From Episyrphus balteatus (Eukaryota > Arthropoda > Insecta > Diptera > Syrphidae), in assembly GCF_945859705.1 (NCBI RefSeq), contig NC_079137.1, positions 77,335,150 to 77,399,149 on the forward strand: 64,000 nt of DNA, read 5' to 3'. This document shows, in pieces, positions 12,664 to 27,571 of the stretch. The notes beneath the pieces are model-generated. The model was not told the DNA's origin and did not search any database. It worked only from the letters and a program-made list of their open reading frames with translations. The translations under genes and the position numbers were made by a program. Every line of letters starts with the position of its first letter. Position 1 is the first letter of the stretch.

Positions 12664-13627
12664 TAATGGATTATGGTAAAAGTATCTCTTATCTTAAGGG
12701 GGGAAAACCCTCTGGATTTTTTTATTTTTGCATTATTATTTTTTTCCCTAAAAGTTTCATTTATCAACCGAAGAAACAATTTTTTTGGTCTTAGCCTTGA
12801 ATGAAGCCTCTAAAGACCCCAGATAGTCCCAAAACCCATGCGTTCCGATCCTACCACAGTACAAAAACGAAAACTATAAACGCATTTTTCTCGAAACATA
12901 TTTTTTCCGCACCGTGCAACGTAACTCAAAAACTAATGAAGCTATCGACTTGAAATTTGAAGCAAATTACTCCTTGAATCATTGGCCATTGCATGAACCT
13001 AAAAGTTGATTTTAATTTGTACAGTAAATATTTTTTTTAACCACTTCTTTGTAAGAAAAACACCTTTTTTTCGTTTTTTTGATTTCTAATTTTTATTTTT
13101 CATTTAAAAAAAATAGTTTTAGGTTCATGCAATGCGTATTAATATCATCTAACGGAAAAAAATTTCCCTTTTGATATAAGAAAGTTTCCTGAACCTGTGC
13201 GTTGCACGGCGCAAACTAGAGGCGCCAACTTTGAAGGGCTCTTGAGCCGCCATTTTGTTATTTTTTGATTTGAAAAAAATTGTATCAATACCACTGGTTT
13301 ACAAAATTAAACTTTTTTTTTGTTGCCGGAACAAAAATATACTTTTCTGAAGGTTTTTGGTGTGCTGAACTTGAATCCGAAGTCAAAAAAATTCTAGCAG
13401 CTCCCGTTTTTGAGATAATACCGTTAGAATGTGCAGCACTTCGGACCTTATTCTTTTATATAAGGAAAATTGTTTGAGCATATTTAGTAACGGTTTTTAT
13501 AAGAACTATTTACCACCTTTTTAAATCTGTTTAAATCTCTCCGATATCTTTTTTACTTCCCCAGATATCCTCAGTTGTTTGATATTTTTAAAAATTTTAT
13601 AATGTCATTATCTTCTTTATGATATAC

Positions 13628-15993
13628 TAGCTGACCCGGCGGACTTCGTTCCGCCATTTCTTGTATTTATTTTTAATTTTCGACTCTGTAATGAGTTATT
13701 ATTTTCTAACAAAAAAAAGGGGATCAAAACTTTAAAAGTTCGTAAATGAGTCTAAAAATATACAATTTTAAACTTTTAGCAAAAAGTAGCCTAAATAAAA
13801 TGCTCACTTCATGCACTACAATGCTGGACCACACAAAATTTCACAATGCAAAGTTATTAACTCTTTCAAACGTTTTTTCCATAAATATTTCAATACGGCT
13901 TGTTACGGCACTTTAAAAATTAAGCGTTTTACAAATACACCCTTTTACCAATATCGCACTTTAACGGCTCTTTATAAATTTGAACAATGTGTATGCTATT
14001 TAGCCTGCCCTTTCTTACGCCCATTTTTACTCCACTTTAGAAAATATTTTGATCTCTCTTTTTGGTACCTACATATAGTTAAATTTTTTCGTAAAGCATG
14101 TGCGAGTAAGCGAAAATATGCTACCCCATAATGTGCATGAGCGTGGTTCGCTCAATTTTCGGCAAGCTATTCCTACGCTCTGAAAAGCACGGCACTATGT
14201 GAATTTCTCAGAATTGATTTTAAGCAACATGGATGCAATGGAGAGAATCAATTAAATTGTCTCTTAATAAAAACAAAAAAAAAAACATTTACTTTATTTT
14301 CTCACGCTATAAATCAATTTTTTCGATGACAACCTATAATCAATTTTAGATCATGTGAAAGCCTATTATTTCACATTTCACATGACGTTTTAATGATATT
14401 TCTACGATGCCTACAAAAAAAGTAAGAATTTTTTAAAGCCAACCATATCAAAAGTTCAAACTGAGATTACGGTACTTCCCACACTGGTCACCACTGGTGG
14501 CTGGTCATCATCAACAGATCTCCTCAGGTGTTTTTAGGTATTTCTCAACTTTTTAATTTAACATTATGTAGCTTGTAGTTGATGTACGGCTATGTGCGAT
14601 ATATCAAATGAAAGGTAATATCATCAAGATGCTCAATACAATTTGTATGTGCTCTCGATCAAAAGATTTGACGTGTTGAAAAATAGAACTTTATTTTACC
14701 GTTATTTCAAGATTGTGTTTACAATTTGAAATTTTGTACAAATATAGTCTTACTTATTATCTATCTACACCGTAAATTTCATTCATTTATATGTTGAAGA
14801 AAAAAAGATAAAAATAAAAAACGGTTAAAAACGGCCAAAAAAATTGGAACAAAAAAACTTGTTTTTCCCGTTACTCGGTCAAAAATCATTTTAAAAATTC
14901 AATTATTTGCACATGCATGCGCATAATTTAAACCCATATGTCCTATTAAAGTTTTTTTAAAAATTCCTTGTTTTTTCAAGAATTCATATTTAAAAGTACA
15001 GGGTCTATGAAAAAAATCCGTATGAGACGCCTAATTTTTTTTAGTATCTTTCTAATGGTGTAATTCAAATTTCTGTACAAAATTTTGCCTACCTGTAATT
15101 TATCTTTTGTCGAAGGTATATCACATGTTTTGACTGGAAAAAACCCTTCACAACTTAATTTTGAAATTTTTTAGACTTTTTATTACCTTTACCAAACTAA
15201 CAATAAATGTATCTATCAATTTAAAAAAAAAAAATCAGATCTCTAAAACTTACCGTTTAGAAAATAGCCTCTTTTTTCAATGTCCTATAAAATCATCAAT
15301 TTTGTTTGTATTAAACTTTCTACTCTTATTCCTCTTTGATTTAAAAAAAATTAAAGAAAATCAGACAACCGGTTTGGTTTGGCCGGTTAGCGAACGTACA
15401 CAAAACCAAACTTTAATTTACTATATATAAGAATATCACATTAGCCTCCCATACAGTAGGCCCCAGTGTGCAACAGTGTATGAATTTAGCAAAATAGTGA
15501 TTTGACCAATATCATAAACATTACCATCATTAATGGCATCACGAAGTTGAATGTAGGTACTCCTCAGAATTGAGCTTCTTTTGATCAAAACAAATAGAAT
15601 TTAATCGTTGTTTCTTTTTTTGCATACATACCTAAATACATATACACAGCATGACACAACAAAATCTGATTAAATTCATATTTGTGAACCATTAACATGT
15701 ACGCAAATGTTGTCAAAATCAGGCCTTAAACGATAATAATTATTTTGAAAGCCTGTCTAATAAATTTGTTTACAAATTAAGTTTTTTTTTTTTTTTTTTA
15801 AGTGAGAGTGTTTCTTTACTCGTACAAATTGACATATATGTGAAGATGGGAGAAAAGGTATTATTTTTTTTTTATACAAACCATCTACATATTAATACTT
15901 TTCAAACAAAAAAAAATTTACCAAAATCGGACCAGCCAAACGCGAGTTTATCGGCCACACACACTTAACGAACTCATTTTTATATATAAGATG
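13628..15993. mobile_element. Unassigned dispersed element inside the foldback loop
   Basis: It begins near TAGCTGACCCGGCGGACTTC, with a small GGCGGACTTCGTTCCGCC hairpin, and ends near TTTTTATATATAAGAT. It sits exactly between the paired arms at 13.48-13.62 and 16.0-16.1 kb. The frame 13811-14131 (106 codons) has no recognisable domain. Bases 14285-14430 match the tandem unit of the 40.1-kb element. The family was not identified. Confidence 0.5.
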
Positions 15994-17040
15994 AAGCCAA
16001 ACCCACTGACTTCAGTTTAAGATATCTCGGGCAATACATAAGATATTGAAAAGATTTAAACAGGTATCGAAAGATGGGAAATAGTTCTTATAGAAACCGT
16101 TACTAAATATGCTCAAACAATTTTCCTTATACAATAGAATAAGGTCCGAAAAACTCAAAAAAAACGTTTTTTTGCATTTTCTAACGGTAATATCTCAAAA
16201 ACGGGAGCTGCTAGGATTTTTTTGACTTCGGATTCGAGTTCAGCACACCAAAAACCTTCAGAAAAGTATATTTTTGTTCCGGCAACAGAACCCTTGTTAA
16301 CCAGTGTACTTAATAATGACAGTAATATCTTGTTCTTTTAAAAAGTTTAATAAGTGCTTTCAGTTTTTCATAAAAAATTATTCAAAAAGCTGTCGTTCAG
16401 AGGGTTTTCCCCCCTTAAGACTTTTTATTAAATTAGGGAAAAATATAATTGGATTTATGTATTAAAGCATTTCTGATAATGTAAACAAATACATAAAATC
16501 TGTTTTTATAATTACCTAAATATTTTTAATTTGAAATTTAAAAAAATTAAAAAAATTAAAAACAAAGTAGGCATGCCAACTGATTTCTTATACAAAAAAT
16601 TTTGAAAATCGTTATAAAAAAAAAATTTATAAAAATTTTACAAAATTTCAAAAAAAAAAAAAATTGGTATGCCATTTTGAAGAAATAATTAATTAACATT
16701 TAAAACCAAAATTTCTAAATATTTCACTAACCCGTTTTCAAAAAAAAATTGAAATAAATAAAAATGAAATGAAAAATATATATTTTTTTTTTAAATCCAA
16801 AAATGTGTTGTTTTTTTTTTAATTTTCCCCTTTGTACAAAATTTTTCGTTATAATTGGTTTAATCGTGTACGAGATATTCAAAAACAAAAAAAAAAACAT
16901 TTAATGGCAGTTACCGTTAATAACGGTTCACAAATACTTTTTTTATTTGAAAATTGGATCTTAGAAAAAATTTCGACTTCTCCTCTAGGAAATCGCCCAA
17001 AACAAGTTTAAAGAAAATAGCTTGTGAATTAGGAAATTTT

Positions 17041-18934
17041 GAATAAGTAAAAAATGTTTTAATACATTTTTTAACTTCGACCTCGAACATCTTTCAAATG
17101 GTAAAATTAATTAAAAAAATTATATGAGACGAAAAAGTGTACCTATATGGTTTTTTGTAGAGCGTTCAAAGTTCCTACAAGAATATGTAAAGAAATTTGC
17201 TGAAAAGTCGATTGATTATTTTTTTTTATTAATATGAGATTGATGCAAAAATGGAAAACTGTGGATGATCTTCTTATTAATTTTAAGAGCTCATATTTGG
17301 TGAGTATTTTTAATCGATTTTTCCGAGTATAAAACCAAAAAAAATATTCGACCCATTCAATTAATTTTTCAGGTAAAATAAGTTGAAAATTTTTTTAACA
17401 TATGAAAATAGGAAAAATGTCTATTTTCTCAAAAAATTTCAATCCAACATGACTCCTATGCCATATTCCTCATTATGACCGCTATTAAAATTAAACATTC
17501 TAAACTCTACCATTCAAACTATATCTAATGGTGTTTCCGCTAGAATAACAATTTTTTTTTTCAGATTCTAATCTCTTTATTTCACTCCAGTTTTATATTT
17601 ATTTTCGGGAGGGGTAAACACTTTAAAAGAAACAAAAAAAAAACAACTAAAAAATATTGCCTCATTGACGACGCGTGTATGTGCACAGAATAATATGAAC
17701 AACACTTCCAGTTTTTTATGATCTAAAACACGTCCACTGTTCTATACAATCTAACAATGGACTTGAATAAAAAGTTACCTAAACTAATAAAAATGAAAAA
17801 TTGAAATTTAGATACAAATCTGTTTTAAAACTTTTTTTTTAAGGGGGTCACGCATACAGAATTTTTGTTAAATCACCTTCCGTTCTATGTGGCTTTTTTG
17901 GGTCTACCGTGAAAAATGTCCCAATTTAATAAAAAAAAAACCAAAAAAAGAAAGAAAAAAACAAAATAAATTCTAATTTTCACTTAATTTGAAAATTAAG
18001 GCTTTTATGTTCATAATTCCGCTCTAATGAAAGGCACTTATCAGCAGAATTCAAATCTTTATTATTTCTCAAGTTAAATTATGTGAAAGGATTAAAACTA
18101 GTGTTGGAGAGCATGCGCATGCGCAACGCAAGCATATTCAACAAAAATTAAATTATGTGTATTTCGATATCTTGAAGTTAATTGTGTGTGGAAAAGGTTT
18201 GTGTTTCTTTAAAGTGGAACGGAAATGTAATCCTTTTTATTAATATTCACAAAGGAATCTTTAGACTTTTATTAAGTTATCTTCAGTTTTTTGTATAGCG
18301 CCGTGCGTCTCATCGTCATCGCAGTCACCATCAAGAGATCTTAATTGAATTTTATTAATCGCTTTCGATTAAAATGAAATTTTTGTTTTCATTTCGAAAG
18401 CAGATGTGTTTGTTAGGTGTTGTTGAGAAGCGAGAATCACAAAAAAGGGGTTGATTGTTTGAGAGAATCGAAATGCATTGTGATTCTTAACGAACACTCA
18501 ACAAACAATAAATGAGGGATATTTGCATATTGCAACGATTACCCTTTTTTTATATCTTGTGTATAGGCATACCACAAGGAAACCATGTAGGACCTGCATT
18601 CTTTTTTTGTTTTGTTTAGATTGTGAATGGAATTTGCAACCTTCGTGCTTGGAATAACAATTTGAAAACCTAATTCATCACTATTTTGATGATGGATGAT
18701 GAAACAAGCAGCTGCATATTTCGGTGGAAAACTGTCAAAACATAGCAAAAAGATATTTTAATATCTACAAAAATACGCAGATTCTGGATATTCCCAAAGC
18801 CTTTATATAGACATTTATTGTTCACAAGGCTTAAAGTCTTTCCAACTAACACAACAGCTTCTGTAAATTGCAATCTCGCAGGTATTACTTTTTATATAGC
18901 TTGTATACAACTTGCTTTAGATAAAATCAAATCC
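17041..18934. other. Intronic sequence, nothing recognised
   Basis: AT-rich, non-coding in appearance. It holds a GCATGCGCATGCGC alternating stretch at about 18112-18125 and no definable repeat ends. Confidence 0.5.
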
Positions 18935-19307
18935 AATTAAAAAAGAAAATTCTTTTTTGCTTTTGTTGTTGTTTTTTATAATTTCGATAAGACTTGTATG
19001 GAAGAGATGTAATTTGTAATTTATTTAATTCATGAATCGCTGTACAGTGAGAAATAATTCTTATAAATAGTACAGGTAAGATGTACAAGCTAGATGTATA
19101 GCTTCTACCTATCAAATCTCAGAGCTTCGGTTGAGCTTCGGTAAAGTTTCGTTTAAGTTTCGCATAGACCTTATAAGTACATTCTTATATAGGGTCCAAC
19201 TTGTATAAGCTTCTCCTTTTTCCATATCCAACAACCTTACTAAAGTTAAAAAGAAGCTGAAATGTAACTTCTGTAATGCCTTTACCGAAGCTGAAGTGTT
19301 AGTTGGG
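18935..19307 (-). mobile_element. Terminal arm of a CCCAACTAAC-type element, right inverted copy
   Basis: The reverse strand reads CCCAACTAACACTTCAGCTTCGG and then follows the left copy for about 270-370 bp with small gaps. The two arms could bound one 7.7-kb element. However, they interleave with the 10.1-17.0 kb inverted repeat, so two independent copies are at least as likely. Confidence 0.6.
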
Positions 19308-22300
19308 TTATGACCCCTCATTTTATCAAAATGTTTTTTATCGATAAATACGATTCGTTCTGGATAAAGAACACCAAAAAGCATTTTTACGTTATCGATT
19401 TTATGGAAATGGGCAATTTTTAAACACTCAATTTTTATATTCCTTATCTGATTGCATATTTTAAGGCGTCTTTGAGTATTTTAATTTAAGTACAAAAAAA
19501 CTTGTGTACTAATAAAGTCCCAAGACCTTAAAAAGTTACACGATTTTGAATGACTTTTCTAACACTTACTACTTTTTGGCTTAGAACTTAATGTGATTTT
19601 AATGTTCCCTTAAAACAAAACGAAAAAAAAAACTCCTATAAACAGTCTATAATCTTTTAAACTAACTATAAACACCAGCTTATACAACTAAACTGTTTTA
19701 ACTAATTCAATCAACAAAAGACTTCTTCCTCTCCCAAAAAACGAACAGATCATTATTAAAAACAATAAAACGAAACGCTTTGCCGCAACACCACCCATAT
19801 GGACTTTTTTATATTTTATTTGATAAATTTTTATTACTTATTTATCACCAGAAAATCACTTATATATCAAACTATAGAGACAAAAGCGAGTAATAAAACG
19901 ATTTTCTTTGCATTAGACTGGAACCATGATGATTTTTCCCGATCAAGCTTAACACATCACCTTTTTTTTTTGTTCTAGTGACTTTTTGTCTGACAATTTT
20001 TAATGTCATCAATGTAGTTTATTTTTATGATCACAAACTGTAAAAATACAATTTTTTGGAATTTTTATTATTTTACCGCCCAAACAGACACACAACAAAA
20101 AACACAAATTTCCTTAATAGGAGAGGAAAACATTGTTAAAATAATAAAACAAAAAAAAAAAGCTTTTAAGATCTCTTTTTTATTGGATTTTATGGGAAAT
20201 CTATTATGCGGAACCGAAATATGTTACATAGGCGGAAGGTAATAAAATTGAGATTTATTTAAACAATCACCCAGTGACGAGTGACATGATGTTTTAAATT
20301 TTCACAAAAAAAAAAAAAAAAAAAAACGATCATAAAAAATATTTATTGAAATTTTTATTTTTGGAATTTTTTGTTTATTTAATTTTATGATAGTGTTGTA
20401 CTATTTAAAGAAAAAATTTATATAAAAGCTAATTATGTATTATAACCTTTGCGAATGTATACATTATGTATGTTTGCCTTTTACGGCATTGACAACAATA
20501 TATGTACATAATAACGAATTGCATACGATCTACTCTCCAATTAATCACCATGAACAAGATTGAACTATATTTTGTCCGAATATTTTACAGAAATTCATAG
20601 TTTTGGATAAAGTCTGAATCAGAAATTTTACCCTATTGCGCACATAGTAAAAGAATTTCCCTTTTACGTCAATATAATGCAAAATAATTAATAGATTAAA
20701 TAACCAGAAGAGGTCCCAAATGGCTCTCCTGTGGAACGCCAATTTATTTATTTTGTGATATAAATTAACTCTATCGTCGTCTTTAACTTTATACTACAAT
20801 TCTTTTGGTATTTATTTAGTTTCTATTATTTTGAACACAAAAACTAAAATTCCAAGAAACCCAATACTCTTAGAAATATTTTTTAAAAAAGGTTCCCAGC
20901 ATCTAAACACCTTCTACGAAATATATCTTAAACCACACAATAAACAAACAAAAGCCCATTGATATATAGAATATATTCTCCAAAAAATTTGTGTTGAAAA
21001 AAAAAAAATATCCAAAAGGTGTCGAATGCATCACTTCAATTCATTCTTTTTGTCGAAATCAAATTTGAATATGAACCAAAACCGAGAACAAAAACAAAAA
21101 ACAAAAACCAATCAAACGAATTTTAATATTTTTTCAATAGTCATGAATTTTATTTAAATATCTAAACGATAAAAATCAACAACCACTTAATTTAAATTAT
21201 CTTGTCTTGTTCGTTTGGATGAAAAAATATAAAATAAAGAAAAAAATAAAACAAGACGAAGAAATTTCCAATTTAAAGCTTAAACGTTCAATAAGTCGAC
21301 ACTTTATTTTGACATCGCAACGGGCCCAATGCGTTGTAGTCGTCGGTTGGTCGTCCGCCGCAATGAGTTGCCATAAATTTTCAGTAATGATCCTCTCTTG
21401 TCTGTGCATCGAAATCTTGTTCTTGACGACGACGACGACGAGTCGTGTCAATGAATTTCAACAACAATATTTTCTTCTCTTATTCGACCTCCCACATTTT
21501 AATTTTTTATTTTATCTTTTTTTTTTTTGTAATATCTCCATACGACCGAAAGACGACTTACGAATTCCATGCCAAAAGATGCAAATGTATCTACACATTC
21601 ATACACATCAGAGAGATATGAAAATAAATATCTTAAATGGCGCTAAATATGTTCATTCCAAATCAAACCATATCCCCTTAAGACCCCTAAACACACACAC
21701 ATTCACATGCACATTCAATCGAAATCAAAATCATCGCCATTTGTCGTCATTTTGGACAAATGAAACGTGTTCCGATGACAATTTAAATGCAAATCTGCAA
21801 AAAAAAAAAACAAAATCTTGTGGAAAACATCAAGATTTGTTATAAGAAAAATAAATAAAAAAAAAAATTATAAAATCATCATCATCACAAAATCACACAC
21901 AATTTTTCAATGAATGCATAATTTTTCGATAAAAATTTTTTGAATACAAATTTTCTTCTCTTTTAAATATTTAATTTAATTTTATTTTATTTGTTTTTTT
22001 TTTTTTTTTCTTGCTGTCATTTTGGTGTGTATGGAAGAGAAAAGACGGTGTGTGTAATGTGATGTTAAATTTTCTTCTACATCTTAAATCAATTATCTTA
22101 ATTTTGTGGAACATTATATATTTTTTTCTTTTACATTTGGAAAATTTAATATAGAATTCCACAAGAGTAGAGAGTAACATTTTTCTTCATTGCTGGTTTT
22201 ATTTATATAAAAAAAAGAAGAGGATTCTTAGAAATATGTCTGGCAAATCAAATAAACTTTTTCTGGGGAATACTGTTGAAAAAGCTGGCTTTATACTCGA

Positions 22301-25300
22301 ACCATTAATGGGAAATTTAATTTTCTAACACAACATTTGTACAATTTATTTAAAAATGAGTAAACTCTTGATTATTGGATTAAAATGAAAGCATTCAAGC
22401 CTCATGAAATTATTCAGAAATTATTTCTGAGAATTTTTTGTAAGGATTTTATTAAATTTCGCTGGTTGAAATTATTTTTAAATATATCAACTTTTTTTTA
22501 TTGAAATTCTGGATGTTTAAATTTACAGCAAAATTGTTAAGATGTAGATTTTATGAACCATTCGTGTTCGGCTAATATTCAAAAAAATTATTTTCTAATG
22601 AGACCAAATCTGAAATTCGAAACTTTAAAAACTGATTTTTGAAAATAGTTTTCGTTTTTGTAAGTAATTTTACAGAGTCCGACTTATTTAAAGAAAATTG
22701 CAGCAATCATCTGAAATCGAGATTGATCGGAATTAGAATTTGTAAAACTTAGTCATTTTTAAATGTTTTTTAATAATTTTTGGATAAAAAACAAAAAACA
22801 ATTTTTTCTTATTAAAAGCCCAAGTTTTGGAAAATGAATACATATATATTTGAAACTTTGTAAAAAAAGTAATTTTTTTTACACAATTCCAAGAATTTTT
22901 ATTTTGTTTTTTAAATATTCATTGTTATACGAGAAATTAAATTGTATAAATGTTTTTGAGTTCAAAACATTTATAAACAAAAAAAAAAAAAAATGATACT
23001 ATTTTTTAATTGAAATTTTAATGAAATTAATTTTAAAAATATTCTTTAATGAATTTTTATATAAAAATATTTAATAGTCAAAGTAACTTTTTCCATAAGA
23101 GCATAGTTAACTTTTTAGGACCAAAACTAATGGAACCTGGCATAAACCAATTTTAAAATAGTATAATGTTCTGAAAATCGGGTTAAAAAAATATTTTTTT
23201 TTCCAAAATCAATATTAATTGTTCCTGTTCCATTGGACGTTTTTTTTTTTTAATTTTGAATTTCTTCCAAACGAAATTCAAACGAATTTGTTTATATAAA
23301 AAAAATTATATTGTAGTTTCAACTACTTAAATTTTTAGATTTTTGAGACAAAAAATGAAATTTTGTTTGGAAAAATAAGATTGCTTGAGGTATTATTTTC
23401 TTCCATTAAAAAACGAATTTTTTGTTTTAATTTTTGTTCATATTCAATTTGCCAAATTTGAATATAAAAAGTCTCCAAATTTTTAACAAATTGAATTCTA
23501 AGAGCAGGTTTGTAACACAATTGTGTTTTTTTTTTTTTATTTAGGTACATTATCAATTTATTTTTTGTTTAACACCAATTTTAACATTTAAGACATAAGA
23601 ACTCGTGCAATCAAAACAAAACAAGGCACCTTTAGTAGCACATTCCAAACATTTATAAAACACGTGTAGGTACTTCAAAACTTCCCAAGAAAGAAACTTT
23701 GTTCTTGTTCAGTAAAATCTTTAAAATACTTTCGATATTGATGATCTAAAATTTTTAAAACATTATTTTCAGTTTATTCTATCATCTTTGGTCATCAACA
23801 TAATTTACTCAACAAAAAATTTAAATTACGGAATGCACAGAAACAAAAAAAAATATTTATATTAATTTTACCAAAATAATACAAAGAATTAATAAATCCA
23901 TTATAAGGATTTGTATAATAAATTCTATCATCAACATCATAGTAGTTTTAGTTTATGTATAAAAACAGAATTTTATTAAAATTTGTTTTTGAATAATTTT
24001 TATTTTGTTAAAAAAAAAATAAACTTAAATGACAACTCAATTTATTTGACAATATATTTTTAAATTCTTCACAAACGTTGTGTAGGAGGAATCCTAATTT
24101 AATTAGTCCCAAGGTGCAAAAACAAATTTAATTTTTTTTATAAAACAAACAAATTTAAAATCACTCAAGACACAAAAGTCGACAGGCAAATTACAAAATT
24201 AATATCTAATCAAATTTATTGCACACAAATGTGAACTCGAATTATCAAAATAAACATAAATAAAGTAAAATAACAAATCTTTTAATTTGAAATATATATT
24301 TGCAGAGAAATTAATTCCCCCGGGGACATAATTGATTTCAAAACACAAATAGAGAATGCATTTATGACATTTATGTTTTTATTTAACAAAAAACATGCAT
24401 CTCAATAGGTTATATTGTTGTATCATAATTTTTAAAAATTCCATCATCAGTATGTTGGCATATCTCAAACACTCATGTTGACATTTATTGATACACAAAA
24501 ATTTTGAATACGATTTTATACCAGGTGCTTTTTTATATTTCAACTTATAAGATTTTATCGTCTCCCATATATATTTTTTTTTTCTATTTTTATAAAAGTA
24601 GAAACCACAAGTAAGATATCTTCCGGAATGCAAGAAAACGTCTTCACTTCATAAAACTTAAATAGCTACCTATTCCAAAAAAAAAAATCCAATAAAAACA
24701 AAAAAAAATCAACAATCATCAAACTTGACAAAAAGTTATCAAGAGAATTTTTGTATTTTTAATCCATCGCTGTTCTTGAATTCTGTTTTTGTGTCTCTAC
24801 ATCCCACAATCTCATTTACAAAAACAATGAATTTTTTTCTTTCTTGAGATTCTGTCAGATGAGCATAATATTGTGTTATGGGTGTTTGTCCTTAAAAAGT
24901 TTTTGTTCTTTAATAATTCAAACTTCCAACAGAAGAAAAAACAAAAAAAAATAACAACATAATACAAATTTCCTAACAAAATTAGAATTTTCTCCTTAGT
25001 CTCCCACACACACACAAAAAAAAAATCCTTATTGCTTTAATTTGAATCCTTGAAGACCTGTCAGGATTAAATGGTCTCATCAACTTTGCTTATGCACTTT
25101 TCATTAGCGCGAGACTGATGGTAGAGTATGAGTAGTAGGTACTTTCATGGGACTATTTTGTTGAGAGCAAAGAAAAAAAAAAGATGAATCTTAAATATTA
25201 CTTGCCATAAAGTCTAAGGGGAATTTGTGGATTCAGAAAAAGATGCCCCTTCTGGGAATTAGTTCACAACGAGTATAGTTGTTTTTCTTCAACATAAATT

Positions 25301-27571
25301 CCCATTTGTCAGAAATGTTTAAGCAACAGGTTTAAGTTATTGGTGAGTCTACATTTTGTCAGTTCTTTTTTGAAAGCATTTAATTTAGGGGGCAATTTTA
25401 CTGAAGAGCAGGAATGTTCGACCCAAATGTGTGCTTAACATTTTCAAATAAAGTGAACCAAAATAAGGATATATTTAATAAAGAAACAAGAACTTTTAAA
25501 CATTTGGGAACATCTATTTTTCGTTTTTATATTTTTGACAAAACATTTAAATCTTCATTGAATATTGTAGAGAAAAAAATTACGTACGGGTGTAGTTTTA
25601 CTCCCGTCCAGTTTGATAATCGAAAAAAAAACTAAACTTGAGCAAAGTTTCTTGAAACTTTTTGTAGAATAAGTCTCTTTGAATTTTTTGAAATGTGGTA
25701 CATAGGTTGTGTGATTGTTATGTACGCGGTAAACCTCAACTTTTAACTTTCGACTTTCAATTTTCATCTTTCAACTCTCAAATTTCAGTAAAATCATTTT
25801 ACAGTTTTTCTGTAACTCTGAATCAAAAGTAATTACATTCCATATTTTTGAAAAACCAAGAAAATTATCTGCTAAATATTCAATTCTGACAAAGAAAAAA
25901 AAAACTAAAATATGAATTGATTGCTGCAAATTGGTTTGTAATTCCTACCTTCATAAATTGTTAAAAAATAAAAAATCACTCAGCACGTGTGCTTAAAAGC
26001 AGGAAATATCTTCAACATAAATGTCATCATCTATATTCTTATTCTTAATAATCTCTTAATTTTCTATGCAAATCAACTGCTCGATGTGACACGATTTCTG
26101 ACAACAGTTAACACCAATCTACGAACTTATTAAAAGCCCACATTCATATATATCCAATTTATGTCAACCATTTTTACCCACTTAACTGCACATCAAAATC
26201 TCTTCGACAGACCCCGCTAGCCCCTCAAAACCCAAAAAACCCTGTTTGCATTTTAAAATCATATTAATTTTGATTAAAAAAAATAAGAAATCGATATTTG
26301 TTCTTTCGACTCAACAAAAAAAAAACTAACCCACACGTGATGAACTTATTCATCTTTCTCTCAATTAAAAAGCTGTTCCGATATCTCCAAATGATATTCA
26401 TAAAAATCATCATTTCTCGTTCTACTTTTTTTTTTGTTCTTTTTTTTCGATTTTTAAGCTCCGTGTGAATATGAAAAGGAAAAAAATGTTCAATTTTCCG
26501 CATATCATCTTCTTCAGTAATATGCCATTATGTTTATAATTTATGTGCCCATTAAGGACGCACAAGTTTTCATTTATGTTCCATTACCAATCTTATCAGC
26601 GCCACAAAAATCTGAATTAATTCTCTTGCACCTACTAATTAGTTTTAAAAAAAAGTCGTAGTCACCTCAGCTCTTTTGGAGAAAATAAATTGGAATGAAA
26701 GAAAAAACAACGAAAAACTTTTATCGTTTTGACTTTTTTGGTTTATTTCTTTTTTTTTTTTTTTTTTCGTTGAATGATAGATTTTTTTGGTCTCAATCTG
26801 AGGAAACGCAAAATATACTTTGAGGTTTTGAGGCATGGAGTCGCATGGACTCACTCAAAATACCTTATAAAAGTAAATCATGCGCTGTGGAAGCTTGTGG
26901 AACGTATTCATATTCTAAGTATTTTTAAGAAAACCCTAACTTGCCTTAAGAAATAGTTTAAGTTAGTTAATTTCAAATAAATAACAAAAAATATAGAAAC
27001 AATTAATAATGAAAACCTCAAAAATAATGCGGATGTCAAAGACAAACGAATAAGAAAAAAAAAAAAGGAAACCAACACAACACAGTTGGGGGCATTGATC
27101 GGTGGACTTGAAGTCCAAGTCTATTTTTCATCCAACTGATTGCTGAAATGCATCTTCATCACCATGAAGGGTGAAAAAAAAGATATAAAAGCCTGCTTTT
27201 GTCTTATTTTTTCAACCATGGCTTCAAAAAATGAATTAATTAAAACATTAGCCATAAAACTCCAATGGGTATTATATTAATTTATGCTTAGCAGACTCAC
27301 ACGACACTCACCACACTACATTAACAAAAAAAATGAGTACAGTGGAAGAAAAAAAAAGACAAACCATGATCATCAGTCTTTTTAGTGGAATGGATAGTGA
27401 AGAACTTAATTAATTTATTCCCGCTGCGGGGTATTTGTGAGTAAAAGTCTTAATTGTATCAATATCAATATTCAAAGGGGCACACGCGAGATGCACTTAA
27501 TTCAAGAAGTGTCAACTTCTGGTTTTTTTTTGTAACTTATTTTATTTATATTCTGGATGACACTTACCTAC
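19308..27571. other. Intronic sequence, nothing recognised
   Basis: More than 8 kb of AT-rich intron with poly-A and poly-T tracts. The longest open frame (21207-21845, 212 codons) is dominated by Lys, Phe and His runs and shows no domain. No RNA gene or repeat border was found. Short CAT and GACGAC repeats occur near 21425-21440. Confidence 0.5.

Larger units (their letters stand above)
10100..17040. repeat. Large degenerate inverted repeat (foldback), interrupted by other elements
   Basis: Arm segments pair in inverted order. About 10150-10420 pairs with 16900-17035 (CCTAGAGG and CCGTTATTAACGG words). About 11200-11520 pairs with 16560-16850 (ATGGCATACCAA). 12695-12715 pairs with 16395-16425 (CTTAAGGGGGGAAAACCCTC). 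About 13300-13600 pairs with 16000-16310. A GTCTGT tract at 10117 marks the left edge. The arms are interrupted at 10495-11200, 11579-12663 and 13628-15993. Confidence 0.72.

Noticed and set aside
13811..14131. Open frame of 106 codons
   Set aside because: It lies within a dispersed repeat and has no transposase or other motif.
11579..19307. A single 7.7-kb transposon bounded by CCCAACTAAC arms
   Set aside because: Its borders cross those of the 10.1-17.0 kb inverted repeat, no transposase is present inside, and no target duplication is clear; two separate copies are as likely.
21207..21845. Open frame of 212 codons, the second longest in the window
   Set aside because: Composition is dominated by Lys, Phe, His and Thr runs from low-complexity DNA; no domain, no codon-use signal and no splice context.
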